Assembly: GCA_903821875.1 (NCBI GenBank)
Contig: CAIJMU010000115.1
Location: 1-64,000, forward strand
Source of the DNA: an uncultured Spirochaetota bacterium
Lineage (GTDB): Bacteria > Spirochaetota > Spirochaetia > Treponematales > Rectinemataceae
Direction: 5' to 3'
DNA length: 64,000 nucleotides
The position numbers and the translations under genes were made by a program. Below the pieces are notes generated by a model, which had not been told where the DNA came from, did no database searches, and worked only from the letters and a program-made list of their open reading frames with translations. Shown here in pieces: positions 17,542 through 25,050 of this stretch. The first letter of the stretch is position 1; each line of letters opens with the position of its first letter.

Positions 17542-18411
17542 ATGTTCAGGTTCATACGGGAAGCCATCTGGGCCCTCAAAGGCGTGCGGGTCTACGCCCT
17601 CGTCGGCGAAAGCGGTACCGGCAAGAGCTTCAGGGCCAAGCTGGTCGCCCAGAAATACGGCATCGAGATGATCATCGATGACGGGCTCCTTATCGGTGGG
17701 GATGTCATCATCGCCGGGAAGTCGGCCAAAAAGGAACAGGTCTTCATGACCGCAGTCAAGACTGCCCTCTTCCACGAAAAGGCCCATCGGGACGATGTAG
17801 CGCGGGCCCTCGACCGAGAGCGCTTCCGGAAGATCCTCGTGATAGGAACGAGCGATCGCATGGTCAGGAAGATCTGCGAGCGTCTCCAGATTCCCCATCC
17901 GGGCAAGATCATCAAGATCGAGGACATCGCTTCGAAGATGGATATCGAAAAGGCTGTCCGTTCACGCCAGGTCGAGGGGAAGCACGTCATTCCCGTCCCT
18001 GCCCTCGAGATCCGCAAGGCCTACCCGACCATTTTCTACGATTCCATCCGGGTCTTCCTCAGGCGGAGTTTCGGCAGCGCACCCGCCCGGCCTAAGCTCT
18101 ACGAGAAATCCGTAGTCCGGCCTGAGTACGCCAAGCGCGGCCGCGTCGTGATCTCCGAGGCTGCACTCTCCCAGATGGTCATCCATTGCGTCGACGAATT
18201 CGACAAGGCCCTCCACGTGCGCAAACTCAACATCAGAACGGATTCCCAAGGCTACCGCCTCACCATCGTCCTCGAGGTTCCCTTCGGGGCGCGGATAGCC
18301 AGTGACGCGAGGGCCCTCCAGGAATATGTCATAGAGAACCTCGAGCGCTTCACAGGGATACTCATCGAAGAAGTGACGATAATCATCGATCGCTTCTCGC
18401 CCTCAAAATGA
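17542..18411 (+). CDS. P-loop NTPase with C-terminal Asp23/Gls24-like domain
   Basis: 289 residues, divergent from the flagellar operon. Residues 15-30 hold a Walker A (VGESGTGKS), followed by an ATPase-like region with LVIGTSDRM and a MIIDDGLLIGG segment. The C-terminal 110 residues (from about RGRVVISEAALSQMVIHCV to IENLERFTGILIEEVTIII) resemble the Asp23/Gls24 (DUF322) fold, which in other bacteria occurs as small envelope-stress or membrane-associated proteins. Fusion of the two is unusual. No ribosome site is visible and the promoter suggests a leaderless mRNA. A 7-bp CGCCCTC/GAGGGCG hairpin spans the stop codon (18398-18416). The function is unknown. Confidence 0.75.
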   Translation: MFRFIREAIWALKGVRVYALVGESGTGKSFRAKLVAQKYGIEMIIDDGLLIGGDVIIAGKSAKKEQVFMTAVKTALFHEKAHRDDVARALDRERFRKILVIGTSDRMVRKICERLQIPHPGKIIKIEDIASKMDIEKAVRSRQVEGKHVIPVPALEIRKAYPTIFYDSIRVFLRRSFGSAPARPKLYEKSVVRPEYAKRGRVVISEAALSQMVIHCVDEFDKALHVRKLNIRTDSQGYRLTIVLEVPFGARIASDARALQEYVIENLERFTGILIEEVTIIIDRFSPSK

Positions 18412-18441
18412 GGGCGCGGCTGGGAAGTCGCGCAGGTCCGT

Positions 18442-18470
18442 TTGACAGTCCATCGCGACACTCCTACTAT
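18442..18470 (+). promoter_or_regulatory. strong sigma70 promoter for the secreted TPR gene
   Basis: TTGACA (18442-18447), a 17-base spacer, then TACTAT (18465-18470): a perfect -35 and a near-consensus -10. It gives a leader of roughly 22 bases before the ATG at 18500. Confidence 0.8.
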
Positions 18471-18499
18471 GGGATATATAGACTCCGCATGGGGGAAAC

Positions 18500-19756
18500 A
18501 TGAAGAGGATAAGTACAGTACTCGCCTTGCTCGCCATCGCTGCCTTGTTTGCGGGCGCCCAGGGATCGTCCACCCCGACCAGCCAGGTGGCAACGCCGGT
18601 GGTCACCCCGTCACCGGCAGCCGCAGCAACGTCAGCTGCCGCCTTGGGTCCCACCGAAGGAAAGCACTATCTGGTCACCTCGACCCTCGGTGCCGAGCGA
18701 AGCGCCAAGCTCCTTGTGCGGCTCGAGGATCTCTTCTCCCTCTTTGCCCGTGTGTTCCGCTTCGACGAGGGACACCTGCAAGGGAAGCTCATAGTCCGCG
18801 AGTTCGGCACCAAGGCCGATTTCGACGCCTACCTCCTCAAGTCAGCAGGCGAAACCCGGGGCGACTTCGTGTATATCCATTACCCGAGCGCCCTGAAGCG
18901 TGAGCTCCTCCTTTTCTCCAAACCCGAGCCCGAGTTCTCCGCGAGCCTGGCTCACCAGGCCTTTGTCCAGTACCTGAAGGCCTTTATCCAGGACCCGCCC
19001 TTGTGGCTCCGGGACGGTTTTGCGGTCTGCTTCGAGACCGTGCGCTGGAAGGAAGCAGGTGCCGAGAGCAGTTTTGCCGAGAACCTCGCCTGGCTCGAGA
19101 CAGTCAAGGCGCTCAAGGCCAAGAACACCCTGATCAAGCTCGACCGCCTCTTTGAGGCGAGCCCCGAGGACGCCCGCGCTGCGGTCGAGGTCTTCTACCC
19201 GGAGGCTTGGGCCTTTGTCTCCTTCCTGGTCAACGATACTGAAGGTGACTACTCCAGACTCCTCTGGGAAACCATCGCGACCCTCGGACCTGCCTCGAGC
19301 CTCGCCGACAACCAGGGGGCCTTCGCCCGCCGTGTGGGTACCTGGTACGGTCTCGATGCCCTGGAAAAGGCCTTTGGCGAGTATGTAGATTCACGCAAGA
19401 CCTACCCGGAACTCGTCGCCCTCGGTACTGAGCAATACAACAAGAAGGAATATGATCGCGCCGGCACAAGCTTCGCCGAGGCCCAGCGCCTGGATCCGAC
19501 TGCCTTCGTGGTGCCCTACTACCTCGGTCTCATCGCGTATTCGAAGGCCCAGTACCAACAGGCTGACGCCTTTTACAAGCAGGCCCTCGCCCTGGGCTGC
19601 GACAAGCCGACTGCGAACTATGCCCTCGGACTCAATTCAATAGCGCGCGGCCTCAACGATGAGGGTGCATCCTTCCTCTCCCTCGCCGCAACGGCCAACC
19701 CCGATCGCTACCGCGCCAGGGTCGATGACATCCTGAAGCGCCTCGGGAAAAACTGA
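18500..19756 (+). CDS. secreted TPR-containing protein, DUF1570/peptidase-like
   Basis: 418 residues. A signal peptide (MKRISTVLALLAIAALFAGA) and a Thr/Pro/Ala-rich linker lead into a domain from about residue 55 resembling DUF1570-type proteins (VYIHYPSALKRELLLFS, PPLWLRDGFAVCFE). The HExxH pair of active metallopeptidases is not present (SLAHQAFVQYL instead). Two or three tetratricopeptide units follow from about residue 310 (ALGTEQYNKKEYDRAGTSF, YLGLIAYSKAQYQQADAFY). It is likely periplasmic, with a scaffolding or envelope role. It has its own strong promoter and a clear terminator. Confidence 0.75.
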   Translation: MKRISTVLALLAIAALFAGAQGSSTPTSQVATPVVTPSPAAAATSAAALGPTEGKHYLVTSTLGAERSAKLLVRLEDLFSLFARVFRFDEGHLQGKLIVREFGTKADFDAYLLKSAGETRGDFVYIHYPSALKRELLLFSKPEPEFSASLAHQAFVQYLKAFIQDPPLWLRDGFAVCFETVRWKEAGAESSFAENLAWLETVKALKAKNTLIKLDRLFEASPEDARAAVEVFYPEAWAFVSFLVNDTEGDYSRLLWETIATLGPASSLADNQGAFARRVGTWYGLDALEKAFGEYVDSRKTYPELVALGTEQYNKKEYDRAGTSFAEAQRLDPTAFVVPYYLGLIAYSKAQYQQADAFYKQALALGCDKPTANYALGLNSIARGLNDEGASFLSLAATANPDRYRARVDDILKRLGKN

Positions 19757-19779
19757 GCCCTTGTGGGGAAATAGATGGA

Positions 19780-19817
19780 AACGCCGCCCTGGCTGCTGCC
19801 GGGCGGCGTTCTTTTTA
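19780..19817 (+). terminator. rho-independent terminator
   Basis: A perfect 10-bp stem AACGCCGCCC/GGGCGGCGTT (19780-19789 and 19801-19810) with an 11-base loop is followed by CTTTTTAT. It lies 24 bases after the TPR gene stop and between convergent genes. Confidence 0.9.
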
Positions 19818-19856
19818 TCCCAGGCCGACGCAAGCTGCGGCCTGGCTTTCCCTACC

Positions 19857-20294
19857 TTACTTCTTGATGACGGAGAGGATCCGCTCGAGGACCTTCTTGC
19901 GGTCGAGAGGCTTGACTATGTAGCTCTTGGCACCCAAGAGGAGGGATTTCTTGACGACATCCTCCTTGCCGAGGGCACTGACCATCACGATGCAGGCATT
20001 CTTATCGAACTCGAGGATCTTCTCGAGGGCAGTGACGCCGTCCATCTTGGGCATTGTGATATCCATGGTGACCAGATCGACGTTCGGGCAGAGTTCCTTG
20101 TATTTTTCGAGACCAGCCAGTCCATCGCCAGCAGTGCCCACCACCTCGAAGCCCTCCGAGGTCAGGATCTGGCCCAGCTGCTTGGCGATGAACATTGAAT
20201 CATCGACGATGAGGACTCGATAGGGCAAACCGTCAGACTTCAACCCTTCGGGGCGCTTATCGTTGATGTTCGGCATGTCGGACTTGGCGATCAT
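19857..20294 (-). CDS. cheY: chemotaxis response regulator CheY
   Basis: 145 residues from the ATG at 20294 (AAGGAG 11 bases upstream; an ATG at 20276 is the alternative). Single receiver domain: acidic pair DD at residues 31-32, phospho-Asp in LVTMDITMPKMDG (D78), Ser in MVSALG and Lys in SYIVKPLDRKK. The N-terminal extension of about 20 residues (MPNINDKRPEG) matches what I recall of treponemal CheY. It would bind the flagellar switch or act as a chemotaxis sink; no kinase gene is adjacent. It is convergent with the TPR gene. Confidence 0.85.
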   Translation of the reverse strand: MIAKSDMPNINDKRPEGLKSDGLPYRVLIVDDSMFIAKQLGQILTSEGFEVVGTAGDGLAGLEKYKELCPNVDLVTMDITMPKMDGVTALEKILEFDKNACIVMVSALGKEDVVKKSLLLGAKSYIVKPLDRKKVLERILSVIKK

Positions 20295-20363
20295 GGTCTT
20301 TGACGCTCCTTTTCCGTACCGGGCCTCAGGAATTCCTGCATGGCCAGCGACACTCATATTCGG

Positions 20364-20391
20364 TTATAAACCAAGCTTTCGGGCTTTGCAA
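20364..20391 (-). promoter_or_regulatory. promoter for cheY
   Basis: On the minus strand TTGCAA (20391-20386), 16 bases, TTATAA (20369-20364). This gives a leader of about 65 bases before the ATG at 20294. Confidence 0.5.
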
Positions 20392-20502
20392 GGCCGCGAG
20401 GCCATCCAGGCTTGCCTGACAAGGTCGTCCTGGCTTGCCCGAGAAGGCAGGACAGGCCTCGCCACCCTGTCCGTTAAGGCAGAGATACTTCCTCGACGCC
20501 CC

Positions 20503-20532
20503 TTGACGCGGAGGAAAACGCCATGCAGAATA
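20503..20532 (+). promoter_or_regulatory. promoter for the 29-residue basic protein
   Basis: TTGACG (20503-20508), 18 bases, AGAATA (20527-20532). The leader to the TTG start at 20597 is about 60 bases. The roughly 110 bases between this site and the cheY promoter show no other recognisable element. Confidence 0.5.
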
Positions 20533-20596
20533 CGATACTTAGCCGGGATGAGGCACGAGCCTCATCGAATCAGGATCGCCGTCAAGGAGAGAGCAA

Positions 20597-20686
20597 TTGC
20601 CCTGCGGACGAAAACGAAAGCTCAAGAAGATAGCGACGCACAAGCGCAAGAAGAAGAAGAGAAAGAACAGGCACAAGACCAGGTAA
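20597..20686 (+). CDS. 29-residue AURKAIP1/COX24-domain-like basic protein
   Basis: The frame reads TTG, 28 further codons, TAA. GGAG lies seven bases before the TTG. The product begins MPCGRKRKLKKIATHKRK and continues as an almost uninterrupted Lys/Arg/His run ending NRHKTR. Tiny, highly basic proteins of this kind are annotated in spirochaetes and other bacteria as AURKAIP1/COX24-domain proteins, and the domain is associated with small-subunit ribosomal proteins. A role in the ribosome is inference. It has its own promoter and two hairpins immediately after the stop, so it is a real transcription unit. Confidence 0.85.
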   Translation: MPCGRKRKLKKIATHKRKKKKRKNRHKTR

Positions 20687-20703
20687 TGCGCCGCGATCTT
20701 CGG

Positions 20704-20766
20704 CGCGAATCTCCTTTGAGAGATTCGCGATGGATGGGCCGCTTCTTAGAAGCGGCCTTTTCTTTT
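20704..20766 (+). terminator. double hairpin with terminator after the COX24-like gene
   Basis: The first hairpin is a perfect 10-bp stem CGCGAATCTC/GAGATTCGCG (20704-20713, 20720-20729). The second is GGCCGCTTC/GAAGCGGCC with a 3-base loop (20737-20757), running into TTTTCTTTTCC, a canonical rho-independent terminator. Confidence 0.92.
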
Positions 20767-20798
20767 CCTCTTGCCCTCGCCGCTGGCCGGAGGCTACG

Positions 20799-22712
20799 AT
20801 GGATCTAGCCATGGTGCACGATATTGACGTTCCCCAGGTGCTGCGGGCCTTCGCAAACCGCAACAAGCTCGCAGCGGTCGATTACCGCACCTTTGCCCAG
20901 GCTGTGCAGCGCCAGTCGCGACAGGCTGACCAGACAAGCCCCGTTTTCCGCGACCTGGCTGTCAATCCAGATGTCGTACTTGTTCCACGCCTTCTCAAGG
21001 CGGCGCAGGAAAAGAAGCTTTCCCTCGAGATGGTAGGCAACGAGATCTCCAAGATCTTCCTGCCCGAGTTCTTCAATTCCGTATTCATGCAAGAGTACAA
21101 GCGGATGGACGAGAACCCGGAGGTTCCCTTTCCCGACGAGGACTCCCTCAATGTCATCGTGCCAAGCGAGTGGATCCAGGCGGTATCCCTCGAGACTGAC
21201 CTCACCCTCCTCACCGAGGCGGTGCAGGAACGCCAGGTCCCCTTGTATCGACTTGTCTTCTCGGAGGGGCTCAGAGCCTTCGTCATCCCCTCCTCCTTCG
21301 TGCCGAACAAGCTCACCGAATACGCAGTACTCAAGGTCAGGCAGTACCTCCGGCGGGGCGGCAACAAGGAATACCTCTACAACAAGCTCCTCTACGCCTT
21401 CGGTACCAAGGAGCAGATCCTCAAGGACGCCTTCAGCCTGGTGATGACGAGGCCCTATGACGCCATCGAGGAGCTCAAGAAGTCCTCAAGCGACTTCACT
21501 TTTTCCTTCTGGGCCTACCTGTCGAGCCACTTGAAGAAGGACCTCGACAAGAAAACCGACATGAGCCCCGAGGACACGTCGATTTACCAGGCAATCGTCA
21601 TCTGCGAGATATTTTCCAACTGGTACAAGGGCAAGGCCCAGCGCATCATCGACCTCGAGATAGCCTACAAGGCCCTCGAGACGAACCTCAGGAAGCCTCC
21701 CTACTACTTCTCCTTCGACGAAATCCTCGATTTCAAGGATGCCAAGGGTGGGCCCCTCCTGGGCAAGTTCTCGCGCGAGGAGCTCGAAGCCTGGCTCAAG
21801 GAGGCTACGACCGGAGCAAAGGCCGGGCTCCTCCCCGAGTACCTTATCGTCGCAACAGGCAAGGGGCGGCGCTCATACATCGCCAAGGACCGCCTATTCC
21901 AACTGGTGCTGCGCCTGATCGGCGAAGCTCGGGTGGACATCAAGGCACGGGTCATCACCCAATGGAAGCAGGTGCTCGAGGATTTCGGCAGCTTGCCGGC
22001 GATGGATGACGACAAGGCCTACCGCCGCGTGCTGTCCGCCCTCGTCGAGGAGCGGCTGCCCCTCCTCGACGCCCTCCTCAAGGACCGTCTCCTTTCCTTT
22101 GTGCGTGACGAACTCTCCAAGGGCGGCCAGACCTCGACGGAGATCGACCGCTTCTTCAACCATGGCGAACTCTCACCCATCGACGAGCTTCTGGACATGC
22201 CGCGCAAAACCATGACCGTAGATGCGAAGATGCTCCTACCCTTCTGGTATTCGATACCCATCCTCAGGGCCATTGCCAGACTCTTTCTCAAGAAGAAGGT
22301 CAAAACTACCAAGGGGAAGAAGCAGCCGGAGAAAAAAGCTAGCGAGGAATCCACGCCCCCCTCAGCGGCCAAGGACAGGAAGCAGGACTTTGCCAAGGCA
22401 GCCAAGGAGATCGCCAATCGCCTCCTTCCCTCCGGGATGAGCATGGAGGAGTATCTCCGCGAACTCGAGGGCCGATGGAACACCATGCTGAGCAATGACG
22501 CCAAGAAAAACCTCACCGAGGATGTAAACAGCCTCGTCCGGGATTACCTGCGCCGGACCCTTCGCACCATGAAGGTCTCTTCGTTCAACCTCGAGCGGGT
22601 CAAGGGCATGGCATCCAATCTGGCCAACACGCCGACCCTCCTCAAAATGAAAAACCATGCTGCCCTGGAACTCTACATAGAGGTCTATATACTCCGGACC
22701 CTCTCCAAGTAA
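20799..22712 (+). CDS. large conserved spirochaete-type protein, unknown function
   Basis: 637 residues from an ATG at 20799 with GGAGG five bases upstream. It is soluble and helix-rich with no signal peptide. The region near residues 480-515 is Lys-rich and low-complexity (KKKVKTTKGKKQPEKKASEE). The C-terminal 110 residues are highly charged (MSMEEYLRELEGRWNTMLS, DYLRRTLRTMKVSSFN). I do not recognise a named domain. It lies alone between two terminators, so it is monocistronic. Candidate roles cannot be assigned from sequence. Confidence 0.75.
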   Translation: MDLAMVHDIDVPQVLRAFANRNKLAAVDYRTFAQAVQRQSRQADQTSPVFRDLAVNPDVVLVPRLLKAAQEKKLSLEMVGNEISKIFLPEFFNSVFMQEYKRMDENPEVPFPDEDSLNVIVPSEWIQAVSLETDLTLLTEAVQERQVPLYRLVFSEGLRAFVIPSSFVPNKLTEYAVLKVRQYLRRGGNKEYLYNKLLYAFGTKEQILKDAFSLVMTRPYDAIEELKKSSSDFTFSFWAYLSSHLKKDLDKKTDMSPEDTSIYQAIVICEIFSNWYKGKAQRIIDLEIAYKALETNLRKPPYYFSFDEILDFKDAKGGPLLGKFSREELEAWLKEATTGAKAGLLPEYLIVATGKGRRSYIAKDRLFQLVLRLIGEARVDIKARVITQWKQVLEDFGSLPAMDDDKAYRRVLSALVEERLPLLDALLKDRLLSFVRDELSKGGQTSTEIDRFFNHGELSPIDELLDMPRKTMTVDAKMLLPFWYSIPILRAIARLFLKKKVKTTKGKKQPEKKASEESTPPSAAKDRKQDFAKAAKEIANRLLPSGMSMEEYLRELEGRWNTMLSNDAKKNLTEDVNSLVRDYLRRTLRTMKVSSFNLERVKGMASNLANTPTLLKMKNHAALELYIEVYILRTLSK

Positions 22713-22717
22713 AGTTT

Positions 22718-22754
22718 CAATAGTTGAAACAGCCTTTCAACTATTGTAATTTTC
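22718..22754 (+). terminator. perfect 12-bp inverted repeat, probable terminator
   Basis: CAATAGTTGAAA (22718-22729) and TTTCAACTATTG (22735-22746) enclose a 5-base loop, followed by TAATTTTC. It begins six bases after the stop codon of the upstream gene. The A+T-rich stem and the adjacent buk promoter leave open a second role as an operator. Confidence 0.7.
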
Positions 22755-22756
22755 AC

Positions 22757-22784
22757 TTGCCTTAAAAAAATTAAGTGCTATGAT
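22757..22784 (+). promoter_or_regulatory. promoter of the buk-ptb-oxidoreductase operon
   Basis: TTGCCT (22757-22762), 16 bases, TATGAT (22779-22784), 11 bases after the inverted repeat. The -10 contains an in-frame ATG at 22780, which therefore cannot be the start codon. The leader to the GTG at 22831 is about 40 bases. Confidence 0.65.
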
Positions 22785-22830
22785 TGGCCCAAGAACGGTA
22801 CCCATCGTTCCTGCCTCCAAGGAGTTTGTC

Positions 22831-23901
22831 GTGCCGATTTCGGTCCTTGTCATCAACCCAGGATCCACATCGACCAAGATCGCAGTATATGAGGACAGCG
22901 AAGAGCTGTTTTCCGAGAATGTCATCCATGGCAGTGACGAAATCGGACGCTACCCGAACATTGCAGCCCAGCATGGGTTCCGCGAGCAGCACATTCGGGC
23001 AGTCCTCGACAGACGTGGCTTTTCCGTATCCCGTCTTTCGGCCGTTGTCGGCAGGGGTGGCTTGCTCAAGCCGATACCGAGCGGGGTCTACGCAATCAAC
23101 AAGCTTATGAGGGAAGACCTCCTTTCCGCGCGCTACGGCGAGCATGCCTCCAACCTTGGGGCCCTGATCGCAGCTGACCTCGGGGCTGAGGTCGGCATCC
23201 CCGCCTTCACGGCCGACCCGGTCATCGTCGACGAGCTCGAGGATGTCGCTCGGGTGACGGGACACAGGTTATTCAAGCGGAAATCCATCTTCCACGCGCT
23301 CAACCAGAAGGCAGTAGCCCGTCGCTGGTGCCGCGAGCAGGGGCGCGACTACGAGGCCTCCACCCTGATCGTCGCCCACATGGGCGGCGGCGTCACCGTC
23401 GGCCTCCACCGCAACAGCCGCGTCGTCGACGTCAACAATGGCCTGAACGGCGAGGGGCCCATCACGCCGGAGCGCGCGGGAACCCTCCCGGCAGCCGACC
23501 TCGTGAAGCTCTGCTACTCAGGCACCTACAGCGAGGCTGAGGTAATGAAGATGCTCACCGGAAAAGGCGGCATGGTCTCGCTGATGGGCACCAATGACAT
23601 GCGCATGGTGGAGGACGCCTACCGGATCGGTGATCCCGTAGGAACCCTCTACTTCAAGGCCTTCATCTACACGGTCGGAAAGTCCATCGGAGCGCTGGCG
23701 GCCGCAGCCTGCGGCAGGGTGGACGCGGTCATCCTGACCGGTGGCATCGCCCATAGCAAGGCTATCGCGGATGGCATTTCCGAGATGTGCTCCTTTATCG
23801 CCCCGATGACCATCTACCCGGGCGAGGGCGAACTCGAGGCCCTGGCCCTGGCTGGTACCCATGCCGTCAAGGGCGAGTGCCGAATCATGGAGTACCGATG
23901 A
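22831..23901 (+). CDS. buk: butyrate kinase
   Basis: 356 residues from a GTG at 22831 with an ideal AAGGAG six bases upstream. ASKHA-fold acetokinase family: LVINPGSTSTKIAVYED at the N-terminus (phosphate 1 motif), AHMGGGVTVGLH in the middle, and VILTGGIAHSKAIADGI (adenosine motif) near the end. It converts butyryl-phosphate, or branched acyl-phosphates, plus ADP to the acid and ATP. It is the first gene of the operon and overlaps ptb by four bases (ATGA). Confidence 0.95.
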   Translation: MPISVLVINPGSTSTKIAVYEDSEELFSENVIHGSDEIGRYPNIAAQHGFREQHIRAVLDRRGFSVSRLSAVVGRGGLLKPIPSGVYAINKLMREDLLSARYGEHASNLGALIAADLGAEVGIPAFTADPVIVDELEDVARVTGHRLFKRKSIFHALNQKAVARRWCREQGRDYEASTLIVAHMGGGVTVGLHRNSRVVDVNNGLNGEGPITPERAGTLPAADLVKLCYSGTYSEAEVMKMLTGKGGMVSLMGTNDMRMVEDAYRIGDPVGTLYFKAFIYTVGKSIGALAAAACGRVDAVILTGGIAHSKAIADGISEMCSFIAPMTIYPGEGELEALALAGTHAVKGECRIMEYR

Positions 23902-24806
23902 AAAGCGCGATTCTGAGCATCGACGGTCTGGTCGAGGCTGCCCGGCTCCTGGGCAGGAAACGGATAGCAGTGGCAGCCGCCCAGGAGGGCTCCGCCCTCG
24001 AGGCGGTGTGCGCAGCCTGGCAGGCTGGCCTCGCCGAGCCCATTCTCATCGGGGACCTGGCCGCCATCGACGCGCTGGCTGCCGGCCTTGGCATCGACGT
24101 CTCGGGCTTCGCCCGATACGAGGCCAGGGACCATGCGGAGGCTGCAGCCCTGGCCGTCAAGCTCGTGCGCGAGGGCTCGGCCGATGCACTCATGAAGGGC
24201 CTCCTGGATACGTCGATCCTGCTCAGGGCCGCCCTCGACAGGGAAAGCGGCATCAATTCCGGAAGGCTCATGAGCCACGTCGCAGTGCTCCAGACTGCGC
24301 ACTACCACAAGCTCCTCTTCGTTACCGACGCGGCGATCAACATCGCCCCCGACATCAACGCAAAGATCGACATAGTGCTGAACGCCGTTGCGGCGGCTCG
24401 CGCCCTCGGCATCGAGCTGCCCAAGGTTGCCCTCCTTGCGGCGGTCGAGAAGGTCAATGCCGGAAAAATGCCCTGCACGGCCGACGCAGCGATCATCACG
24501 GTCATGAACAGGCGCGGTCAGATCAGAGGCTGCCTCATCGACGGACCGCTGGCCCTCGACAACGCGGTAAGCGCTGCGAGCGCGCGCCTCAAGGGGATCG
24601 AGTCCGAGGTTGCCGGCGACGCCGACATCCTGGTGGCTCCCGACATCGAGGCGGGAAACATTCTGTACAAGAGCCTCATGGACCTCGGGGGAGCGCGGGG
24701 AGCCGCCATTGTCATGGGCGCCGCAAAGCCCATGATATTGACAAGCAGAGCCGATTCGGCCGACACCAAGCTCGCGTCGATTGCCCTTGCCGCGCTGGCA
24801 AGCTGA
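23898..24806 (+). CDS. ptb: phosphate butyryltransferase
   Basis: 302 residues from an ATG at 23898 with GGAG five bases upstream. Family hallmarks of the Pta/Ptb fold include SADALMKGLLDTSILLRAAL, LLFVTDAAINIAPDINAKID and a C-terminal GNILYKSLMDLGGARGAAIV. It exchanges CoA for phosphate on butyryl-CoA or branched acyl-CoA. With Buk and the downstream oxidoreductase it completes substrate-level phosphorylation from 2-oxoacids. Confidence 0.94.
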   Translation: MKSAILSIDGLVEAARLLGRKRIAVAAAQEGSALEAVCAAWQAGLAEPILIGDLAAIDALAAGLGIDVSGFARYEARDHAEAAALAVKLVREGSADALMKGLLDTSILLRAALDRESGINSGRLMSHVAVLQTAHYHKLLFVTDAAINIAPDINAKIDIVLNAVAAARALGIELPKVALLAAVEKVNAGKMPCTADAAIITVMNRRGQIRGCLIDGPLALDNAVSAASARLKGIESEVAGDADILVAPDIEAGNILYKSLMDLGGARGAAIVMGAAKPMILTSRADSADTKLASIALAALAS

Positions 24807-24816
24807 AGGAGTGGGT

Positions 24817-25050
24817 ATGGCATTCAAGGGAAGAGTGGAAATAGACAGGGAGCGATGCAAGGGTTGCCACCTCTGCGTGCGCGCCTGCCCGACAAAGGTG
24901 CTCGCACCTTCGGATTCGCCCAACTCGTGGGGCTACTATCCCTCGAACCAGGTTGCCCAGGAGAAATGCATCGCCTGTGGCAACTGCTTCATGGTCTGCC
25001 CCGACGTGGCGATCACTGTGTACAAGCTAGAGGGGGGAAGCGATGCCTGA
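24817..25050 (+). CDS. 2-oxoacid:ferredoxin oxidoreductase delta subunit (2[4Fe-4S] ferredoxin)
   Basis: 77 residues; ATG at 24817 with AAGGAG five bases upstream. Two CxxCxxCxxxCP clusters: CKGCHLCVRACP and CIACGNCFMVCP. This small subunit passes electrons from the thiamine-diphosphate core to external ferredoxin. It overlaps the alpha subunit by eight bases. Confidence 0.92.
   Translation: MAFKGRVEIDRERCKGCHLCVRACPTKVLAPSDSPNSWGYYPSNQVAQEKCIACGNCFMVCPDVAITVYKLEGGSDA

Noticed and set aside
17422-17898. longer N-terminus for the FlgN-like protein
   Set aside because: The extension runs through the promoters and across the divergent P-loop gene; the ATG at 17421 has a good ribosome site and family-like sequence begins there.
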